Positions 6,367 to 10,147 of a DNA stretch of 10,147 bases are shown here, piece after piece. Made by a program: the position numbers and the translations under genes. The notes below the pieces were generated by a model, which worked only from the letters and a program-made list of their open reading frames with translations, made no database searches and had not been told where the DNA came from. Positions within the stretch are counted from its first letter, which is position 1. Each line of letters starts with the position of its first letter. The DNA is from Bradyrhizobium sp. (GTDB lineage Bacteria > Pseudomonadota > Alphaproteobacteria > Rhizobiales > Xanthobacteraceae), in assembly GCA_028290165.1 (NCBI GenBank), contig JAQGKJ010000187.1:1-10147 (forward strand). The letters are read 5' to 3'.

Positions 6367-6374
6367 GTGCGTGC

Positions 6375-6995
6375 ATGACGTCAACGCGAGTAAGCGGCAC
6401 CGAAGGTTATGCCGACGAGGCCGAGGAGCTTTTCAAGCTCTATGAGAACATCCCCGCCGCCGAGGCGCACCGGGCGGTGCTGCACTTGATCCCGACGGCG
6501 CCGGGCCGCGTTCTCGATATCGGTTCGGGAACCGGGCGCGACGCGGCGTGGTTCGCATCACAGGGCCATCGCGTGGTCGCCGTCGAGCCAACCGATGCGA
6601 TGCGGATTCCGGCGATGGCGCTGCATCCATCGCCCGCAATCGAGTGGCTGAACGATAGCCTTCCGGATCTCACGCTGCTGCGAACGCGCGGCGAGACGTT
6701 CGACCTCGTGATGTTGATTGCGGTCTGGATGCATCTCGATGAGGGGCAACGCCGGCGCGCGATGCCGAACCTCGCCTCGCTGGTGCGCGGCGGCGGCATG
6801 ATGATCATGAAGATCCGGCACGGGCCGGTCCCGGCGGGGCGACGGATGTTCGAAATCACCGCCGGTGAGACGATCGAACTCGCAGCGATCGAGGGCCTGC
6901 AACCCGTTCTGAACGCTCGCTCGGAATCCAATCAGGAACGAAATCGCCTCGCCGGCGTCACCTGGACAAACCTGGCCTTCGTGAAGGAGAAGTAA
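6375..6995 (+). CDS. Class I SAM-dependent methyltransferase
   Basis: The protein has 206 residues with a Rossmann-type methyltransferase fold. Motif I is RVLDIGSGTGRDA (45-57), which binds S-adenosylmethionine. The acidic residue after strand 2 is Glu71 in VVAVEPTDAM, and SLPDL (95-99) fits the adenine-contact region. FDLVMLIAVWMHLDEGQRRRAMPNL is the post-II/III region typical of small-molecule methyltransferases, ending in strand 7 near AGVTWTNLAFVKEK. The substrate cannot be told from sequence. The ATG at 6375 fits the expected N-terminus, but no good ribosome-binding site precedes it and the repeat at 6302-6366 lies only 8 bases away. The frame stays open upstream to 6306, but that part is repeat-encoded and unlikely to be translated by design. 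It converges on the SET gene. Confidence 0.85.
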   Translation: MTSTRVSGTEGYADEAEELFKLYENIPAAEAHRAVLHLIPTAPGRVLDIGSGTGRDAAWFASQGHRVVAVEPTDAMRIPAMALHPSPAIEWLNDSLPDLTLLRTRGETFDLVMLIAVWMHLDEGQRRRAMPNLASLVRGGGMMIMKIRHGPVPAGRRMFEITAGETIELAAIEGLQPVLNARSESNQERNRLAGVTWTNLAFVKEK

Positions 6996-7011
6996 CGCTT
7001 GTAAGGAGGTC

Positions 7012-7100
7012 GTCATGCCCGGCCTCGTGCCGGGCATCCACGTCTTGACAGCACATCACCTCGAAAAGACGTGGATGGCCGGGACAAGCCCGGCCATGAC
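7012..7100. repeat. Inverted repeat of two covarying hairpins (type C), possible bidirectional terminator
   Basis: Two 35-base arms (7012-7046 and 7066-7100) are inverted copies with 30 of 35 matches, separated by 19 bases. Each arm also folds alone into a 9-bp hairpin with a 5-base loop: ATGCCCGGC/GCCGGGCAT (7015-7037) and ATGGCCGGG/CCCGGCCAT (7075-7097). The four stem differences between arms form two compensating base-pair swaps. The element lies between convergent genes (stops at 6995 and 7121), where it could end transcription from both sides, although U-tracts are absent. It resembles a common alphaproteobacterial intergenic repeat. Confidence 0.75.
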
Positions 7101-7120
7101 GGCATCGGCATGAAGGCGGC

Positions 7121-7816
7121 TTAAGCCGAAGCGCGGCTCTCCTGGCCTTGCTTTGCCTTGGGCTCCACGGAAATCTCCGATTTCACTGATATCGCCTTGC
7201 CCGGGATGGATTTTCCGCCGTGGCCGTTCAGAAGCTTGCCGTTCAGCTTGACCCCGTTCGACTTGCCGTTCAGCTTTTCCTTCAGCTTCTTCTCAAGCTT
7301 TTCCCTGGCCTTGGCCGCCTGCTTTTCGGCTTTCTTCAAGGCCTTCTTCTCGGCTTTCGCTTTCAGGCGCGCTTTCTCGGCCCTCGCCTCGGCGCGCTTC
7401 TTCTTGCGCTTCTTTTCACACGCGTCGCATTTGCAGCCGATCGGCTTCAGGTAGGCCTTGAAGTAGTCGGTGCCGTAATCGTAGTTGATCTCTTCGCCGG
7501 GCGAGATGTTCTTGATGGCGCGGATCACCACCTTGCGCTTGCGCGGCATGACGTCGGATTCGGCGTTCGGCTTGCAGGCGTGATTGATATAGCGGGCGAC
7601 GTTCTCGCGCACCGAACCGTCGATGGTCCAGCGGCCGTTGAGCTCGAACAGGTATTTGTTCTCGATCGCGTCGTCCTTTTTCTTCCGGGAATCCAGCAGC
7701 GGACCAAAATAGCGGACGATTTTGGCGCCCTTCTTGATCGCTTTGGTGGCGAATAGGCCAAGCCCGGTGCGGGAACGGCCGATGCGATAGGGCTTTTTCG
7801 ACGAAATGGCAGGCAT
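7121..7816 (-). CDS. SET-domain protein, putative lysine methyltransferase with basic tail
   Basis: The protein has 231 residues. The SET domain covers about 8-133: RTGLGLFATKAIKKG (16-30), the NHACKPN motif (78-84) and GEEINYDYG (107-115), which with the preceding Arg-Tyr-Ile form the SAM-binding and catalytic pseudoknot. A post-SET zinc-type cysteine trio CKCDAC (C128, C130, C133) follows; the fourth zinc ligand would be C81 in NHAC. All key residues, including Tyr112 and Tyr114, are present. From 134 to the end the chain is Lys/Ala/Glu-rich, probably helical at first (repeated KA-x-KK and EK), then with LNGK repeats, like a histone-H1-type tail. Bacterial SET proteins may modify chromosomal proteins or ribosomal proteins; the target here is unknown. 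No strong ribosome-binding site precedes the ATG. There is no signal peptide, so it is cytoplasmic. Confidence 0.9.
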   Translation of the reverse strand: MPAISSKKPYRIGRSRTGLGLFATKAIKKGAKIVRYFGPLLDSRKKKDDAIENKYLFELNGRWTIDGSVRENVARYINHACKPNAESDVMPRKRKVVIRAIKNISPGEEINYDYGTDYFKAYLKPIGCKCDACEKKRKKKRAEARAEKARLKAKAEKKALKKAEKQAAKAREKLEKKLKEKLNGKSNGVKLNGKLLNGHGGKSIPGKAISVKSEISVEPKAKQGQESRASA

Positions 7817-7986
7817 GATCGGTAAGAACTAACACGCTAGTGCGACAGGGCTCGCGAAGCCGCAGTTCTAAAACGATTCCGGGCCGATGTCAGGTGTTTC
7901 GCGCAATCGCCTTGAACCTTCCCCAGATTGCGTACGTCGAAGAACGGCAGTTCCACAACAAAAGCGGCCGGATCAGGCACATGGGC

Positions 7987-8315
7987 ATGCGTGTCGCAAC
8001 GGGAATCGTCGTCGCAGCCCTGTGCTGTGCCGCGTCCAGCCTGATTTCTAACGCCAACGCCCAAACAATCGGCAGCAGCTACACATCCACCGCCCCAAAG
8101 GACTGCCGCGTGACCAACCGATACTGGTGGTGACGCGGCTGCCGCCCGGAGCGGTCTGTCACGTGGCCTATATCGATGTGCAGGGCAACCCCAATGCCAA
8201 CGAGCTCGCCCGCAAGGCCGCGGATGAAACCGCGCGTGGCTTCCAATGCGGCAAGGACGAGGTGCAAGTGATCGGCGAAAACGGCCGGGCCGCGCAACTC
8301 GCGGGACAGCGCTGA
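7987..8315 (+). pseudogene. Secreted hypothetical protein gene, frameshifted and probably internally deleted
   Basis: The first reading frame gives a signal peptide, MRVATGIVVAALCCAASSL to NANAQ (cleavage after about residue 26), then TIGSSYTSTAPKDCR, and stops at the TGA at 8131-8133. A second frame, open across that point, continues as DQPILVVTRLPPGAVCHVA (from 8112) through DVQGNPNANELARKAADE and RGFQCGKDEVQVIGENGR to the TGA at 8313-8315. Both parts read like the two ends of one Bradyrhizobium-type secreted protein that I recall as roughly 180-200 residues, with a central region of about 100 residues. That region is absent here. The join lies near 8107-8112. An ATG six bases upstream (7981) is an alternative start. 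The tail has two cysteines that may pair with those now missing. It is unlikely to yield a functional product. Confidence 0.65.
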
Positions 8316-8316
8316 T

Positions 8317-8342
8317 TCTCAAGACCGACGGTCGATTTGAGA
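8317..8342 (+). terminator. Hairpin after the broken secreted-protein gene
   Basis: TCTCAA (8317-8322) pairs with TTGAGA (8337-8342), and GACC (8323-8326) pairs with GGTC (8330-8333) inside it, leaving a 3-base bulge on one side. It starts one base after the stop at 8315. There is no U-tract. It may be the surviving end signal of the pseudogene. Confidence 0.35.
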
Positions 8343-8345
8343 GGA

Positions 8346-8374
8346 TTGGGCTTGGGCCGCGGGATGCGTTATAC
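8346..8374 (+). promoter_or_regulatory. Weak sigma-70-type promoter candidate for the small beta-rich protein
   Basis: TTGGGC (8346-8351) and TTATAC (8369-8374) are separated by exactly 17 bases, about 70 bases before the start codon at 8446. Each hexamer matches the consensus only partly, and the region is GC-rich, so the call rests mostly on spacing and position. Confidence 0.22.
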
Positions 8375-8445
8375 CGCCCAGCCGAGGCTGCCCAAATCCC
8401 AAAGCCATTCCGGTTTTGCGAACAAAGGAGCGAGGAGAGCTAGCG

Positions 8446-8742
8446 ATGGCCGTGGACGGAAACTGGAACATCACCATGAACACGCCGATGGGCGAGCGCA
8501 ACGCGACGCTGAGCCTGAAAAGCTCGGGTGGTACGTTGACGGGGACGCAGGGAGCCGACGGCAATTCGGGCGAGATCTTTGACGGCACAGTCGCTGACGA
8601 CGACGTCGCCTGGAAAATCTCGATCACCAACCCGATGCCGCTGACCCTGGCCTTCACCGGCAAGGTCTCCGGCGACAGCATGTCAGGCGAGATGGGCATC
8701 GGCCCGATGGGCAGTTTTCCGTTCACGGGGACGAGGGCGTAA
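8446..8742 (+). CDS. Small beta-rich hypothetical protein
   Basis: The 98-residue protein starts at the ATG at 8446, with GAGGAGA about 8 bases upstream; the longer frame from 8416 would place that site inside the gene. There is no signal peptide. The sequence is dominated by alternating strands and glycine turns: GNWNITMNTPMGERNATLSL, then LTGTQGADGNSGEIFDGTV, WKISITNPMPLTLAFTGKV, and GDSMSGEMGIGPMGSFPFTGTR. The repeating G-x-V-x-x-D and F-x-G-x-x-x-G-D pattern looks like an antiparallel beta-barrel or calycin-like fold. From memory, similar small proteins are widespread in alphaproteobacteria without known role. It stands alone between the pseudogene and a repeat, convergent with the fumarase gene. 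Confidence 0.8.
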   Translation: MAVDGNWNITMNTPMGERNATLSLKSSGGTLTGTQGADGNSGEIFDGTVADDDVAWKISITNPMPLTLAFTGKVSGDSMSGEMGIGPMGSFPFTGTRA

Positions 8743-8780
8743 ACCTTTAGAGGCCAGAGGCGCTTCGCCATACTCAGTCG

Positions 8781-8895
8781 TCATACGCGGGCAAAAGCGC
8801 GAAGCGCGTCTTCGCGCTAGATGACCCGCGTATCCATCTTCATTGAAGAGTGATGGATGGCCAGGTCAAGCCAAGTCAAGCCCGGCCATGACGAA
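8781..8895. repeat. Composite palindromic repeat (type D) between convergent genes
   Basis: The left part nests two perfect stems: ATACGCGGG (8783-8791) with CCCGCGTAT (8825-8833), enclosing AGCGCGAAG (8796-8804) with CTTCGCGCT (8810-8818). A middle hairpin joins ATCCATC (8832-8838) and GATGGAT (8852-8858); its first two bases overlap the outer stem, so the folds compete slightly. The right part (8877-8893, CAAGCCCGGCCATGACG) is identical to 7085-7101 of the type C repeat. A GTCAAGCC is present twice with a 10-base period (8865 and 8875), probably a slippage duplication. Located between stops at 8742 and 8916, it may also end transcription. Confidence 0.65.
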
Positions 8896-8915
8896 TGGGG
8901 CGCGCCGCACCCCCT

Positions 8916-10147
<1,232 letters not shown>

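Noticed and set aside
6306..6374. An N-terminal extension of the methyltransferase through the repeat
   Set aside because: The extension is wholly repeat-encoded and has no ribosome-binding site; the ATG at 6375 gives a natural N-terminus for the family.
7220..7756. A 178-residue plus-strand frame opposite the SET gene
   Set aside because: It mirrors the Lys-rich tail as hydrophobic Phe/Leu runs, an artefact of reading AAG/GCC-rich codons backwards, and the SET protein is certain.

Overview
The window looks like ordinary chromosome from a high-GC alphaproteobacterium, most likely Bradyrhizobium or a close relative in the Nitrobacteraceae. Three things point there: the GC-rich codon use, the protein flavours (a CelD-type acyltransferase, an XRE/MmyB regulator, a small bacterial SET protein, a FetAB-type transporter, a class I fumarase), and the intergenic palindromic repeats, whose sequences resemble dispersed repeats I remember from Bradyrhizobium genomes. 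This assignment comes from memory and was not checked by a search.

Layout. Positions 1-186 hold the 3' end of a virginiamycin-B-lyase-like propeller gene, followed by a hairpin. A small secreted protein lies on the minus strand (311-547). It is divergent from a plus-strand group: a lipoprotein (739-1146), a possible 20-codon leader ORF (1159-1221), and a FetA/FetB-type ABC exporter pair whose genes overlap by 4 bases (1231-2624). A CelD-like acyltransferase gene with a GTG start follows (2795-4003). Its 3' side is a block of palindromes that runs into a HicB-type antitoxin gene on the minus strand and appears to have cut it short (4123-4269). Next on the minus strand are a FrnE-like DsbA-family oxidoreductase (4337-5002) and an XRE/MmyB regulator (5129-5950). 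The regulator is divergent from a small unknown ORF (6051-6290). A SAM-dependent methyltransferase (6375-6995) begins immediately after a second repeat type. A third repeat type, a pair of covarying hairpins, separates it from a convergent SET-domain gene (7121-7816). The right part holds a secreted-protein gene that seems to have lost its middle (7987-8315), a small beta-rich protein (8446-8742), a fourth repeat, and the 3' two thirds or so of a class I [4Fe-4S] fumarase on the minus strand (8916 to beyond the right edge).

How the genes work together. The only clear functional unit is the FetA-FetB pair. The MmyB regulator probably controls itself, the divergent small ORF, or the oxidoreductase downstream of it. 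The remaining genes look like unrelated single transcription units separated by repeats. I found no phage, transposase, CRISPR, RNA gene or obvious new multigene system. The most interesting signals are structural: a repeat that seems to have truncated an antitoxin gene, compensatory changes in a repeat pair, an internally deleted secreted-protein gene, and a hairpin that may cover a ribosome-binding site.
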